Notes under the pieces: model-generated
Seen by the model: the letters and a program-made list of their open reading frames with translations, nothing else
The model's database searches: none
What the model was told of the DNA's origin: nothing
Shown: one piece after another, positions 19,293-27,494 of the stretch
How positions within the stretch are numbered: the stretch's first letter is position 1
Layout of the letters: each line of letters begins with the position of its first letter
Position numbers and translations under genes: made by a program
NCBI GenBank assembly: GCA_030425485.1
Contig: JAUIAM010000004.1
Span: forward strand, 162,121 to 226,120
Origin: Verrucomicrobiia bacterium
GTDB lineage: Bacteria; Verrucomicrobiota; Verrucomicrobiia; Opitutales; Cerasicoccaceae
Length of the DNA stretch: 64,000 nt
Direction of reading: 5' to 3'

Positions 19293-20165
19293 TTACTGCT
19301 GGTTATTCTGATCCTGAATGATGCTGCCCTGCGGCATATCCTGGATAATGTTATCCTTATCCATGTCGGGCAGGATATCGTCCTTCAAGCCGGGCGTAAG
19401 GTCACTCGGCATATCCTGAATGACGTTTTTCTGCATATCCGGCAGGATGTTCTTATGCATATCCGGCAGGATGCCTCCGAGGCCGTCGGCATCGTAGTGA
19501 TTCGTGACAGATGAAATATCCTTCGGGTTGCTGGTCAGCGTCAGGCGAACGCTGCTCGTATTCGGGTTAAACTGGTAAATGTCGTTTTGCCCGTCTTCGA
19601 TGCGGTAGCCCTCCTGCTCTATGCGGAGGATGAGCCAGCGGTTATCTGAGGGAATATCCGTCAGCAATTGGGTCAAATCCACAGCCTTGAGCCCGGGCTC
19701 AGCACTACGTTGCAAAAAGGTATTCACTCGGCCCAAAGGCTGCACCTGAAACTGCTGTTTCCGGCTCTGGCTGGAGTCCTTGTCATTGGTCGTACCGATG
19801 TACTCAACGCGCAGCGGACGCGGCTTACCCGTGACTTGCAGGAGCACCACGCTAAGCAGGGCATGGCGACCGTCCTTGGCCTGCAGGGCCTCGCGCAGGC
19901 CGTCCTGGCTCAGGTCAAAGTAGATAAAGCCCTTCTCTGTCCGGGAGCTTGCAGTGAAGCTGGAGGCAGAGCCCAATCCCGAACCTGCCTCAAAACTGCT
20001 GAAGTCAATGTGATCGAAGCGGTTAGCCGCATTCTTCTGCCCAACCATAGTGAGAACTTGTGTGGGCTCGAAAACTGAAGTCGAGGCGGAGGAATCATCG
20101 GCAACCGCAGCCGAAGCCAGCAGGCCAATCAGGGTCACAGACAGAAGGGTGCGTTTCATTAGCAT
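19293..20165 (-). CDS. Secreted protein with C-terminal (I/V)(L/I)(P/Q)DM octad repeats
   Basis: The 290-residue protein has a signal peptide (MKRTLLSVTLIGLLASAAVA, if counted from the ATG at 20159). It has a beta-sandwich-like middle with KGFIYFDLSQDGLREAL and LLSVVLLQVTGKPRPLRVEYIG, resembling DNRLRE-type adhesion domains. Its tail, about residues 225-290, consists of imperfect eight-residue units: ILPDMHKN, ILPDMQKN, VIQDMPSD, LTPGLKDD, ILPDMDKDN, IIQDMPQGS and IIQDQ. I do not know this repeat. It is convergent with the receiver gene and monocistronic. Confidence 0.75.
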   Translation of the reverse strand: MLMKRTLLSVTLIGLLASAAVADDSSASTSVFEPTQVLTMVGQKNAANRFDHIDFSSFEAGSGLGSASSFTASSRTEKGFIYFDLSQDGLREALQAKDGRHALLSVVLLQVTGKPRPLRVEYIGTTNDKDSSQSRKQQFQVQPLGRVNTFLQRSAEPGLKAVDLTQLLTDIPSDNRWLILRIEQEGYRIEDGQNDIYQFNPNTSSVRLTLTSNPKDISSVTNHYDADGLGGILPDMHKNILPDMQKNVIQDMPSDLTPGLKDDILPDMDKDNIIQDMPQGSIIQDQNNQQ

Positions 20166-20315
20166 GGGGATAAAGTATAACGTGTTTTGGGTTTTTGCCT
20201 ATCGTTCTGTGCAAGAATACAGGATTAACGGCTTAAACCGCAAGCCGCAGTTTGTCCTTTACACAAAACCCTCTCTTGACAACTTAATCAGCACGTAGAC
20301 AAGCTATAACGCTTC

Positions 20316-20618
20316 ATGGATGCAATGAACCAAGCCAACGAAGACAGCGAACTGACGAAAGTCCTGAAGGTCCAGAACAAGATGGGCATTCATGCGCGTC
20401 CGGCTGCCATGATTGTACGCATTTCCAACAAATATAACGATGTGGAAGTGTGGGTCGAGAAAGATGATGACCAGATTAACGGCAAGAGCATCATGGGCTT
20501 GATGATGTTGGCCGCCGGGCAAGGCTCCGAGCTCAAGTTTACCGCCACGGGAAGCAAGGCTAACGAACTCCTCAAGGAACTCGAAGAGCTCTTCGCCCGT
20601 AAGTTCGAAGAAGCCTGA
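20316..20618 (+). CDS. ptsH: HPr-type phosphocarrier protein
   Basis: HPr carries phosphate from enzyme I to PTS enzymes II or to regulatory partners. The protein shows the active-site His26 in MGIHARPAAM and the regulatory-serine region NGKSIMGLMML, where the Ser matches Ser46 of Gram-positive HPr. It also has a C-terminal helix LLKELEELFARKFEE. It is 100 residues because of a 12-15-residue N-terminal extension. No enzyme I or HPr kinase is adjacent, so whether it serves transport or regulation is open. Confidence 0.93.
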   Translation: MDAMNQANEDSELTKVLKVQNKMGIHARPAAMIVRISNKYNDVEVWVEKDDDQINGKSIMGLMMLAAGQGSELKFTATGSKANELLKELEELFARKFEEA

Positions 20619-20660
20619 GCACCAGGCTCGGCAAGCATTTTCTGTTTCGACTAGAATCGG

Positions 20661-20780
20661 CTAGGTCGTGTCCGCAAGCCTCGAAACGGAAAGACGAATG
20701 GTTCTTTGGCCATCATCCCGATTTAGCGAGGTGAGAAAGCGGATGAGGGGCCCAAAAGGCCGTTTGCCCTTGTCATACGC
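20661..20780. repeat. Family 3 element, right-truncated copy
   Basis: The left end CTAGGTCGTGTCCGCAAGCC and the adjoining CGAA-CGG-AGACGAATGG align with the complete copy at 12618. So do the later GAGGTGAG and GGCC-AAAAGGCC blocks. The right terminal repeat is missing, and homology ends near CATACGC. It lies between the HPr and pseudopilin genes. Confidence 0.65.
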
Positions 20781-20892
20781 ATAAATTTACCTTTACATAG
20801 AGCCACTACCCTAGGCGTGACTCCGGGAAGCTTTCCGGGCACCCCACTATTGTTCTCAGCCTGTATCAGTTCAAGTAAGCGCCTCGACAGCC

Positions 20893-21378
20893 ATGAATGC
20901 GGCCCGGCAACCCTCAGCACCTCGCACTACGAGCTCAGGTTTTACGCTCGTCGAGATCATGGTTGCCGTTATTATCGTCGGGCTACTGGCCGCCATCGCC
21001 ATCCCCTCCTACAAGCGCATTGCCTACAACGCCAAAGCGGCCAATGTGACGAACAATTTCCGTACCTTCAAATCCAGCTTCCTCACCTTTGAGCTGGAGA
21101 ATGGATTCTGGCCCGATGATTATGCGCCGGGTGAGCTGCCGGTCGAGCTTGCCGATTACATCAATGCCCACCAATTCGAAGCCAACACTGAGATCGGAGG
21201 AAACTGGGACTGGGACTATGGCACCAAAGGCATCACCGCCGGTATCAGCATAACGGGTAGCGGTTCCGACGATGAGCTCCTGACAGAAATCGATGGTGCC
21301 CTGGATGACGGAAATCTCGCTGAAGGCAACATGCGCAAGCTCGGCGAAGGTGGCCTTACCTATATCCTGGACGAATAG
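20893..21378 (+). CDS. Type IV pilin-like / pseudopilin protein
   Basis: The 161-residue protein has a short basic leader, then the prepilin peptidase site G-FTLVEIMVAVIIVGLLAAIAIPSY, with the cleavage Gly before Phe and the +5 Glu that aligns subunits in the filament. It continues RIAYNAKAANVTNNFRTFKSSFLTF, the amphipathic helix of a GspG/PilE-type pseudopilin. The C-terminal part ends GEGGLTYILDE. It may be assembled by machinery that includes the PilC-like protein at 4883. It stands alone between repeats. Confidence 0.88.
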   Translation: MNAARQPSAPRTTSSGFTLVEIMVAVIIVGLLAAIAIPSYKRIAYNAKAANVTNNFRTFKSSFLTFELENGFWPDDYAPGELPVELADYINAHQFEANTEIGGNWDWDYGTKGITAGISITGSGSDDELLTEIDGALDDGNLAEGNMRKLGEGGLTYILDE

Positions 21379-21402
21379 CCCCGGGCTGTTTCTTCAAACT
21401 TC

Positions 21403-21440
21403 GAGGTTAGCAGACGCGGCCTAGGCTGTGTTAGCTTAGT
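21403..21440. repeat. Back-to-back family 3 ends around CCTAGG
   Basis: CGAGGTTAGCAGACGCGGC followed by CTAG is a right end of family 3 (read inward it starts CTAGGCCGCGTCTGC). The same CTAG continues into CTAGGCTGTGTTAGC, a left-end-like sequence. Two half-elements therefore share one CTAG. Confidence 0.55.
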
Positions 21441-21580
21441 TCTTGTCTAAACGATTTCACCGCAAAGACGCAAAGTCGCAGAGAGCTTCAGATATGAGCT
21501 TTATCTTAGGCAATGCCTAATGCTCTTTTGTGTTTTTTGTGCCATTTTGCGGCTATTAACTTATTCAATGAACTTGGCTA
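21430..21580. repeat. Family 2-like degenerate copy
   Basis: AGCTTAGTTCTTGTCTAAA matches the left flank of copy C. It is followed by TTTCACCGCAAAGACGCAAAG, whose core TCACCGCAAAGACGC resembles the family 2 left end. A worn interior follows (TTTTGTGTTTTTTGTGCCATT). No right end is visible. Confidence 0.55.
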
Positions 21581-21588
21581 ACGGTACA

Positions 21589-22194
21589 CTAGTCCCGAGG
21601 AAGGGGGTCGAGCGTCACCTCGCCGTAGACAACCGGAGACACCCCATAGACCAAACCAGCCTGCGCCTCTAAAAACCGTACAGCTTCATCGTAGGCCGGA
21701 AGACTTTGCGCACCAATACTGACCACGATGCCCGCTTCGTCGCGCTTTTCCAGCCGGTAGCCCTTGGGCCGGATCGCCTCCGCCAGTTCGCGCGTACTCT
21801 GCCCCTCAGCCAGGCTGACCAGCACACGGTCGGCCGAGGTGACCAGTACGTGGTCAACCAGCCCCACCCCAGCCTCTTCGTGAGAATACTCCAGCACGCG
21901 CAGGGACTGCCCTGGGTCCTTGCCCTGGAGCAGTAATACGCGCAGCAGGGTGCCGTCCTCCTGGCGGCGGTATTGCTCCGCCACGAGGAGCTTGAAGTCC
22001 GCGTCCATGATAACGCGCCGCTCCTGGTAGGCTTCGAGGATACCCGGCACGGCTTCACGCTGAATTTCCTCCACCGTTTCCGGAAAAGCCATCTCCGGTC
22101 GCTCCAGATCCCTGCGGCTCAGGATGAAATAGAGCAGAACGAGCCCAATCACAAAGCCCACGCCAAAAATTTTTAGTCTCTCCTTAAAACTCAT
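21589..22194 (-). CDS. Hypothetical membrane-anchored protein
   Basis: The 201 residues have a single N-terminal membrane helix (IFGVGFVIGLVLLYFIL) and an extracytoplasmic mixed alpha/beta domain. Landmarks are MDADFKLLVAEQYRRQEDG, VDHVLVTSADRVLVSLAEGQ and YRLEKRDEAGIVVSIG. The repeated alternation of strands and helices resembles the propeptide-like domains of fervidolysin-type proteases, but this is only an impression. Its ATG overlaps the stop of the preceding small membrane-protein gene by four bases, so the two are likely cotranscribed and translationally coupled. Confidence 0.7.
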   Translation of the reverse strand: MSFKERLKIFGVGFVIGLVLLYFILSRRDLERPEMAFPETVEEIQREAVPGILEAYQERRVIMDADFKLLVAEQYRRQEDGTLLRVLLLQGKDPGQSLRVLEYSHEEAGVGLVDHVLVTSADRVLVSLAEGQSTRELAEAIRPKGYRLEKRDEAGIVVSIGAQSLPAYDEAVRFLEAQAGLVYGVSPVVYGEVTLDPLPRD

Positions 22195-22496
22195 GAAAAG
22201 TACCCTTGTTTATGGGCCCTGCGCGCGCACAGCACGATGCCCAGCCCACCGGCCCAGACCCCAAAGTACATGGCTCCATCGAGCACACCCTTGCTCGCGC
22301 GGTAGCTCAGTTCGAGCTCCGGGTGGGTAAAGGCGCCCACCACGACAAACAGAATGACTCCCGCCACGGCGCCGATCAGCACAAACCCGAAGGTATAAAG
22401 CACCCACCAGCCAAACCATTGCAACACGGCCAGCACGAAGTGCCCGCCACGCTTCAATGGGGAGCTTTCCTGCTTGCTTGGGCTTGTTTTTTCCAT
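22191..22496 (-). CDS. Small two-to-three-helix membrane protein
   Basis: The 101-residue product starts MEKTSPSKQ. It has hydrophobic helices around residues 20-50 (WVLYTFGFVLIGAVAGVILFVVV) and 70-90 (YFGVWAGGLGIVLCA), then a basic tail. I chose the ATG at 22496 because the longer open frame has no obvious start logic. It precedes and overlaps the gene at 21589 by four bases. No family is recognised. Confidence 0.65.
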   Translation of the reverse strand: MEKTSPSKQESSPLKRGGHFVLAVLQWFGWWVLYTFGFVLIGAVAGVILFVVVGAFTHPELELSYRASKGVLDGAMYFGVWAGGLGIVLCARRAHKQGYFS

Positions 22497-22569
22497 CGGG
22501 TAAACGTTACGGTGTATTGAACATACACGACACCGCAAGCTTAGGCGTGTCCTTAACCGGGAAATCCAC

Positions 22570-22971
22570 ATGATTACATCGCAGACTGACATCCGCGTGC
22601 GCTACGCAGAAACCGACGGCATGGGCTTCGTCTACCATGCCAACTACCTCCCCTGGTTTGAGCTCACCCGCGTCGAGATGCTGGACACACTCGGCTACCC
22701 CTACAAGCAGCTTGAAGCCGAGGGCTACCTGCTCCCCGTCCTTGAGGTGAAAATGAACTACAAGCGCCCGGCCAAGTTCGACGACCGCGTCACCGTGCAA
22801 GTCACCGTGCGCGAGAAGCCCATCGTCAAAATCCACTGCGAGTACGAGGTGCGCCGGGGCGATGAGCTCCTCGTGACGGGCTCAACCAAGCACGCCTTTA
22901 TCAATCCGCAGGGCGAACCCGTACGCCCGCCCAAGGCTCTCATGGCGCTCATGGCCAAGTGCTTTGACTAG
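22570..22971 (+). CDS. ybgC: Acyl-CoA thioesterase, YbgC/4HBT family
   Basis: Hot-dog-fold thioesterases of this type hydrolyse short or medium acyl-CoA, or 4-hydroxybenzoyl-CoA in the founding family. The active-site motif RVRYAETDGMGFVYHANYLPWFE (key residues Asp15, Gly17 and the Y-H-x-N-Y) is intact, and the 133 residues are the normal length. Its stop overlaps that of the convergent aroK by four bases. In many bacteria ybgC accompanies tol-pal; that locus is not here. Confidence 0.88.
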   Translation: MITSQTDIRVRYAETDGMGFVYHANYLPWFELTRVEMLDTLGYPYKQLEAEGYLLPVLEVKMNYKRPAKFDDRVTVQVTVREKPIVKIHCEYEVRRGDELLVTGSTKHAFINPQGEPVRPPKALMALMAKCFD

Positions 22972-23528
22972 CGGCGGCGAAAAACCCGCGCCTCGCGACG
23001 GTAGAATCGCTCCAGGTGGTCCACGACATCCGACATGGGCCGCTTATCCGTATAGATGCACGCGCCCGAGCGCAGGTAGGTCGGCTCACGCTGGGCCAGC
23101 AAATCGCGTATCCGGCGCGCTGGGTCTTCCACGTTAAGCAGGGGGCGGTTCTTGTTCGCAGACGTGCGCTTAAGGATCGTCTCGGCGGAGGCAAACAGGC
23201 AGGCCACGATCCCACGCGTGCGCAGGGCCTCGATCATCCCCTCCTGCATGACAAGCCCCCCGCCACAGGCCACGACGCAGCCCTTCTCGGGGTGACCGCT
23301 CTCGACAAAGGCGCGCTCGAGCGAGCGAAAATGCGCCTCACCCTTGTCAGCAAAAATTTCCGGCACCTTGCGTCCCTGGGCCGCCTCGATCTCGTGGTCG
23401 GAGTCCAGAAAACGCATGGATAAACGCTTGGCCAGCACGCGCCCCACGGTCGACTTACCCGTGCCCATAAACCCTACCAGATACAGGTTGGGGCCGACGG
23501 CGGCGGGTCTTGTCTTGGACGTGTTCAT
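22968..23528 (-). CDS. aroK: Shikimate kinase
   Basis: AroK phosphorylates the 3-hydroxyl of shikimate with ATP in the chorismate pathway. The 186-residue protein has the P-loop GFMGTGKST (residues 19-27), the shikimate-binding DSDHEIE and ACGGGLV, and the lid region NKNRPLL. It is monocistronic here and no other aro gene is adjacent. Confidence 0.93.
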   Translation of the reverse strand: MNTSKTRPAAVGPNLYLVGFMGTGKSTVGRVLAKRLSMRFLDSDHEIEAAQGRKVPEIFADKGEAHFRSLERAFVESGHPEKGCVVACGGGLVMQEGMIEALRTRGIVACLFASAETILKRTSANKNRPLLNVEDPARRIRDLLAQREPTYLRSGACIYTDKRPMSDVVDHLERFYRREARVFRRR

Positions 23529-23639
23529 GCAGGCTTTCCAGCGTTCAATGCAAAAGACATATCATGCAGGCAAGCAAACTGCTCATCAATCGAAAAGCAC
23601 GAAACTCACGCTTAGTGTTGATTTGCCGTGTTTTTGCTT

Positions 23640-24836
23640 ATGGTATCTAAAAAGCGAACTTCTAACCACGGCCCGACGGCCACCCACTCTCACGTGCAGG
23701 CATCCCCCAAGTCCAAGCGAATCCCTGGCAAGCTCGAAGCCTACAATGACTTTTTCTCCCTGGAGGAAAATCTCAATGCCTGCTTCACCATGTCGCTCAA
23801 GCAGTTGGAAGACCGCTTTGCCGAGCACCCCTCGCTCAGCGAACCCTGGCAGGAACTGAAAACCTACCTGCGCAAGCCCGGCAAGCGCGTGCGCCCCATG
23901 CTCTTTCTCTCCAGCTACTACCTGTTTAGCGGAAAGGCACACATCCCGCCCATGCCGGCCTTCCGCATCGCCTGCGCGCTGGAGATTTTTCACGCCTTCG
24001 CCCTCGTCCACGACGACATCATCGACGAGTCCCACTCGCGGCGCGGCGCCCCCGCCCTCCACGTACGCATGAGCTCTGGCGGCTCCATGAGCAGCGAGAA
24101 CGCCACCCACCTGGCCATCGTCATCGGAGACATCCTCTTTGGCTACGCGATGGAGTGCTTCCTCGACCCCGGGCTGGACCCCGTACACACCCAACAGGCG
24201 GCCCGCTATTTTCTCCGCACAGCCCAGGATACCGGCATCGGCCAGGCCGTAGAAATCGCGCACCTGGCAAAATCACTCGAAGAGGTCCACGAGGATGAAA
24301 TCCTCCACACCTACTACCTCAAGACCACACGCTACACCATCGAATGCCCGCTCGTACTCGGCGCCATGCTGGCCGGAGCCAGCAGTGCGACGACTACCCT
24401 GCTGAACGATTTTGCCCGCCCGCTCGGGTTGGCCTTCCAGATAGAAAACGACCTGCACGAAGTCGAGCTGCTGGCCAAGGGCGACAGCGAGCTCGCCTAC
24501 GACCTGCAAAAAGGCGTAAAGACCCTTTACCTGAAGAAACTCTACAACGCCTTTAGCCCCGAAGACCGTCAGTTGCTCTGCGCCTTTCTCGCCGACAAGG
24601 CCACCGAGGCCCAAAAGCAACAACTCTGGCAGCAGCTCAACCAGCACAAAGTCCGCGAGCGCATGGCACTGGAGATCAGGGATGCCTTTCGCCGGGCAGA
24701 CCAGATTCTGGCCGAGGCCCCCCTGAGCTCCACCCAGCGAAAAGGCCTCAGCCGCATGATCGCTTTTCTGCGCGGCAACAGCCACCACTCCGAAGCTCAC
24801 CGCACCCAGAGCGAAGACATCGCCATGGCCGAGTAG
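23640..24836 (+). CDS. Polyprenyl (isoprenyl diphosphate) synthase, divergent
   Basis: Trans-prenyltransferases condense isopentenyl diphosphate with allylic diphosphates. The 398-residue protein has the substrate-binding GKRVRP (residues 81-86) and a canonical first aspartate-rich motif DDIID (125-129) followed by SRRG. The second motif, normally DDxxD after FQ, is NDLHE here (FQIENDLHE, 267-274), and the following lysine motif reads KGVKTLY. A 45-residue N-terminal extension precedes the fold. Mg2+ binding at the second site may be altered, so product length, or even full activity, cannot be assumed. I chose the ATG at 23640. Confidence 0.85.
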   Translation: MVSKKRTSNHGPTATHSHVQASPKSKRIPGKLEAYNDFFSLEENLNACFTMSLKQLEDRFAEHPSLSEPWQELKTYLRKPGKRVRPMLFLSSYYLFSGKAHIPPMPAFRIACALEIFHAFALVHDDIIDESHSRRGAPALHVRMSSGGSMSSENATHLAIVIGDILFGYAMECFLDPGLDPVHTQQAARYFLRTAQDTGIGQAVEIAHLAKSLEEVHEDEILHTYYLKTTRYTIECPLVLGAMLAGASSATTTLLNDFARPLGLAFQIENDLHEVELLAKGDSELAYDLQKGVKTLYLKKLYNAFSPEDRQLLCAFLADKATEAQKQQLWQQLNQHKVRERMALEIRDAFRRADQILAEAPLSSTQRKGLSRMIAFLRGNSHHSEAHRTQSEDIAMAE

Positions 24837-24897
24837 CCACCAAGGCTATATCGGAAATGCACTTGCGGGCAGGGGCTTTATCTGCGACATTAAAGCG

Positions 24898-25341
24898 ATG
24901 AGTACCGATGTGGTCGAAGTGACAATCAAAGGCGTAATGCCCACCTCCAATGGCTGCGCCATCTTTCTGGGCTGCCCGGAGAAAACCTTCGTCATCTACG
25001 TCGACCAGAGCATCGGTAACGCCATCTCCATGACCATTAACAAGGTCAAAAAGGAACGCCCCCTGACCCACGATCTCGTATCGAACGTCTTTGCCGGGCT
25101 CGGCGTCACCCTGCGACGTGTCATCATCAACGATGTGGATGACGGCACCTTCTTTGCCCGCCTTATCCTGAGCATGGAAAACGAGCTGGGCAAAAAAGTC
25201 CTCGAAGTCGACGCCCGTCCGAGCGACTCGATGGTCCTCGCCCTCCAGGCCAAGCAGCCCATCTACGCCGCCCGCAAGGTTCTGGACTCGGTCGAGGACA
25301 TGACGGAAATCCTTGAGCGCATCCTCAAGCAGCAAAACTAG
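24898..25341 (+). CDS. Bifunctional-nuclease-domain (DUF151) protein
   Basis: The 147-residue protein matches the BFN/DUF151 family: EKTFVIYVDQSIGNAI, RPLTHDLVSNVFAGLGVTL, a FFARLILSMENE strand, and the signature RPSDSMVLALQAKQPIYAA. Plant and some bacterial members were reported to have RNase and DNase activity; the role in bacteria is unsettled. It sits 61 bases after the prenyl synthase gene and five bases before the next membrane-protein gene. Confidence 0.88.
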   Translation: MSTDVVEVTIKGVMPTSNGCAIFLGCPEKTFVIYVDQSIGNAISMTINKVKKERPLTHDLVSNVFAGLGVTLRRVIINDVDDGTFFARLILSMENELGKKVLEVDARPSDSMVLALQAKQPIYAARKVLDSVEDMTEILERILKQQN

Positions 25342-25346
25342 CTGCC

Positions 25347-25793
25347 ATGTCCAACATGAGCAATGACAAGGGTTATCTGGCCAGTCTGGCCGTAGCGCAT
25401 TACGTCGTGGGTGGCATCGGAGTGTGCTTTGCCTGCATTCCACTCCTGCACCTCGTCATGGGGATCGCCCTCGTAACAGGCAACCTGCAGAGTCATGCTG
25501 CACAATCCCCCCCTGATGCCTTTGGCTGGATCTTTGTCGCGGCAGGAGCCGTTTTTTTCCTCATCGGGCAGGCCATCGCCGTCACCATCATCGTCTCGGG
25601 CAGATTTCTGGCCAAACAGAAACACTACATGTTCAGCTTCATCATCGCCTGTATCATGTGCGCCTTTTTCCCCTTTGGCACCATCCTCGGGGTGTTCACG
25701 ATCATCGTTCTCTCGCGCGATAACGTGAAGCGCATCTACGGGCGGCTGAATGAGGAACCCACCGACACCGCCACGCCGCCTCAAAACCCGTAA
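25347..25793 (+). CDS. Small polytopic membrane protein
   Basis: The 148 residues contain three to four hydrophobic helices: VAHYVVGGIGVCFACIPLLHLVMGIAL, WIFVAAGAVFFLIGQAIAVTIIV and MFSFIIACIMCAFFPFGTILGVFTIIVLS (identified by their first words). A polar tail rich in Thr and Pro follows. The arrangement, with a terminal SRDNVKRIYG, is common in uncharacterised inner-membrane proteins. It lies between the BFN gene and dus with gaps of five bases and one base, so it is part of one operon. Confidence 0.75.
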   Translation: MSNMSNDKGYLASLAVAHYVVGGIGVCFACIPLLHLVMGIALVTGNLQSHAAQSPPDAFGWIFVAAGAVFFLIGQAIAVTIIVSGRFLAKQKHYMFSFIIACIMCAFFPFGTILGVFTIIVLSRDNVKRIYGRLNEEPTDTATPPQNP

Positions 25794-25794
25794 G

Positions 25795-26883
25795 ATGAGC
25801 CTGCCCGAGACACGCATTCCAGGCCAGCGGCCCACCGCCCTGGCCCCCATGCAGGACGTCACCACCCTGCCCTTCATGACGGTCATCAGCGACTACGGGC
25901 CGCCGGACTACTTCTTTACCGAGTACTTTCGTGTCTATCCGCACTCGCGGCTGGAAAAGCACATCCTCGCCTCCATCACGGAAAACCCCTCCGACCGCCC
26001 CGTCTTTGCCCAGCTCATCGGCGAGGAACTCGAGCACATGGCCCGCTCGGCCCGCGAGCTACAAGCCTACCCCATTGCCGGGGTGGACCTCAACCTCGGC
26101 TGCCCCGCACCCAAGGTTTACAAAAAGAACGTCGGCGGCGGGCTCCTGCGCGACCCCGACCACGTTGACCGCCTGCTGGGCACACTCCGCGATGCCTGCC
26201 AGGGACGTTTTACCGTAAAAATGCGCATCGGCTTCGACGGCACGGAAAACTACGCCACGCTTCTGGAGTTGATGAACAAGCACGGGATCGATCTGCTCAG
26301 CGTCCACGGCCGCACAGTCAAGGAGATGTACCGCAGCGAGGTCCACTACGAGTTTATCCGGCAGGCCGTCGAAACGGTCAACTGCCCCGTCCTGGCCAAC
26401 GGCAACGTCTCCTCCGTCACCAGTGGTCGAGAGATCATGGCGCTGACCGGTGCCCACGGGCTCATGGTGGGCCGGGCTGCTATCCGCAACCCCTGGCTTT
26501 TCCGCCAATTGCGCGAGGACGCCGCCGGGGAACCGATTTTCCGCCCCACGCTCGGGGATGTGCGCGAGTACATAGATAAGCTCTGGGACGCCACCTTGCC
26601 CTCTGGGCCCAAGTGCCACCGCTCCCGCCGCGGCAAGCCCGACCGCCACATTTCCTACCTCAAGAAGTTCCTCAACTTCGTCGGTCAGGGAGTCGACCCA
26701 GAGGCCGCGTTTCTCAAAGAGGCCCGCCGCGCCCGCAGCGAAGCCGAGCTTTTCAGCATCTGCGACCGCCACTTGGTTGATAACGGCGCCGCCGAACGCC
26801 CCTTTGCCGACGAACCCTACGCGGGCGTCATCGCCCGCCCCAACTGCGAAAGCCCGCAGCCCGAGCAGGGCTGCTCGCTATAG
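25795..26883 (+). CDS. dus: tRNA-dihydrouridine synthase
   Basis: Dus enzymes reduce specific uridines in tRNA to dihydrouridine using FMN and NADPH. The TIM-barrel shows LAPMQDVTTLPF at the N-terminus, the catalytic Cys in NLGCPAPKVYKKNVGGGLLR, the substrate-contact VKMRIGFDG, SVHGRTVKEMY, and the FMN-phosphate sites LANGNVSS and GLMVGRAAIRNPW. I started at the ATG at 25795, which directly follows the previous stop codon. The 362 residues suit the family; the specific position modified cannot be assigned. Confidence 0.92.
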   Translation: MSLPETRIPGQRPTALAPMQDVTTLPFMTVISDYGPPDYFFTEYFRVYPHSRLEKHILASITENPSDRPVFAQLIGEELEHMARSARELQAYPIAGVDLNLGCPAPKVYKKNVGGGLLRDPDHVDRLLGTLRDACQGRFTVKMRIGFDGTENYATLLELMNKHGIDLLSVHGRTVKEMYRSEVHYEFIRQAVETVNCPVLANGNVSSVTSGREIMALTGAHGLMVGRAAIRNPWLFRQLREDAAGEPIFRPTLGDVREYIDKLWDATLPSGPKCHRSRRGKPDRHISYLKKFLNFVGQGVDPEAAFLKEARRARSEAELFSICDRHLVDNGAAERPFADEPYAGVIARPNCESPQPEQGCSL

Positions 26884-26894
26884 GCAAAGCTTAT

Positions 26895-27479
26895 CTACGC
26901 AGACTTGCTTGCCGGTTGCGGCTTCTTGAAAACCTTGAAGATGCACAGGCAGAAAATCAGGGCAAAGCAGGCTATCCCACAAAATATTCCGGCAAGGAGC
27001 AACCCGACCGCTTTAAAAAAGCCCACGATGGTTTCAAAAAAGTCGTCCGGCCCGATGCCCAGGACGAAGGGGCTGCCCCTTTCCCCCGTCACCACCAGCG
27101 TGTAGTCGCCCGCTGCAGTCAGGGTAAACTCGCCCACCGCAGTAGAGGCACTCGAGGATGCAGTGCGCGTCATGGTCGAGCTCGGCCAATGGACCGACAC
27201 CTCTCCCTCTGCACCCTTAACGGACAGCTCGACACCGCCTGGCAAACCGGACGTCGCGTACGATTTCCCCTCGTAGAGGGTCTGCGTATACAGCCAAACC
27301 AGATACTCACCCGGCTCCTCTACTGTAAAAGGGATCTCCCCCGGAACAACGCCACGGGCGTCATCGCTACCAATCGACTCGATAAAGGCGGTAAACTTCG
27401 GGATGCTCGACCAGATAGCGGCAAACAGAATCAGCCCCGAGGGCACGGCGGCGATTAAAGCTGAAATCAGGTAGCGCAT
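26895..27479 (-). CDS. Hypothetical membrane protein with a periplasmic beta domain
   Basis: The 194-residue protein has an N-terminal helix (LISALIAAVPSGLILFAAI), then a periplasmic domain with repeated beta strands (FTVEEPGEYLVWLYTQ; FTLTAAGDYTLVVTGE). A second hydrophobic stretch, VGFFKAVGLLLAGIFCGIACFALIF, precedes a Lys-rich tail. The two 'E/A-x-G-E/D-Y-x-L' strands suggest a small beta-sandwich. The family is not recognised. It is 15 bases upstream of sufT on the same strand in the order sufT then this gene, so they may share a transcript. Confidence 0.7.
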   Translation of the reverse strand: MRYLISALIAAVPSGLILFAAIWSSIPKFTAFIESIGSDDARGVVPGEIPFTVEEPGEYLVWLYTQTLYEGKSYATSGLPGGVELSVKGAEGEVSVHWPSSTMTRTASSSASTAVGEFTLTAAGDYTLVVTGERGSPFVLGIGPDDFFETIVGFFKAVGLLLAGIFCGIACFALIFCLCIFKVFKKPQPASKSA

Positions 27480-27494
27480 GACAGGCCCTGATAC

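Noticed and set aside
20276..20309. TTGACA ... TATAAC as promoter of the HPr gene
   Set aside because: The spacing is 23 bases and the second box lies five bases from the ATG, so it does not fit a normal promoter.
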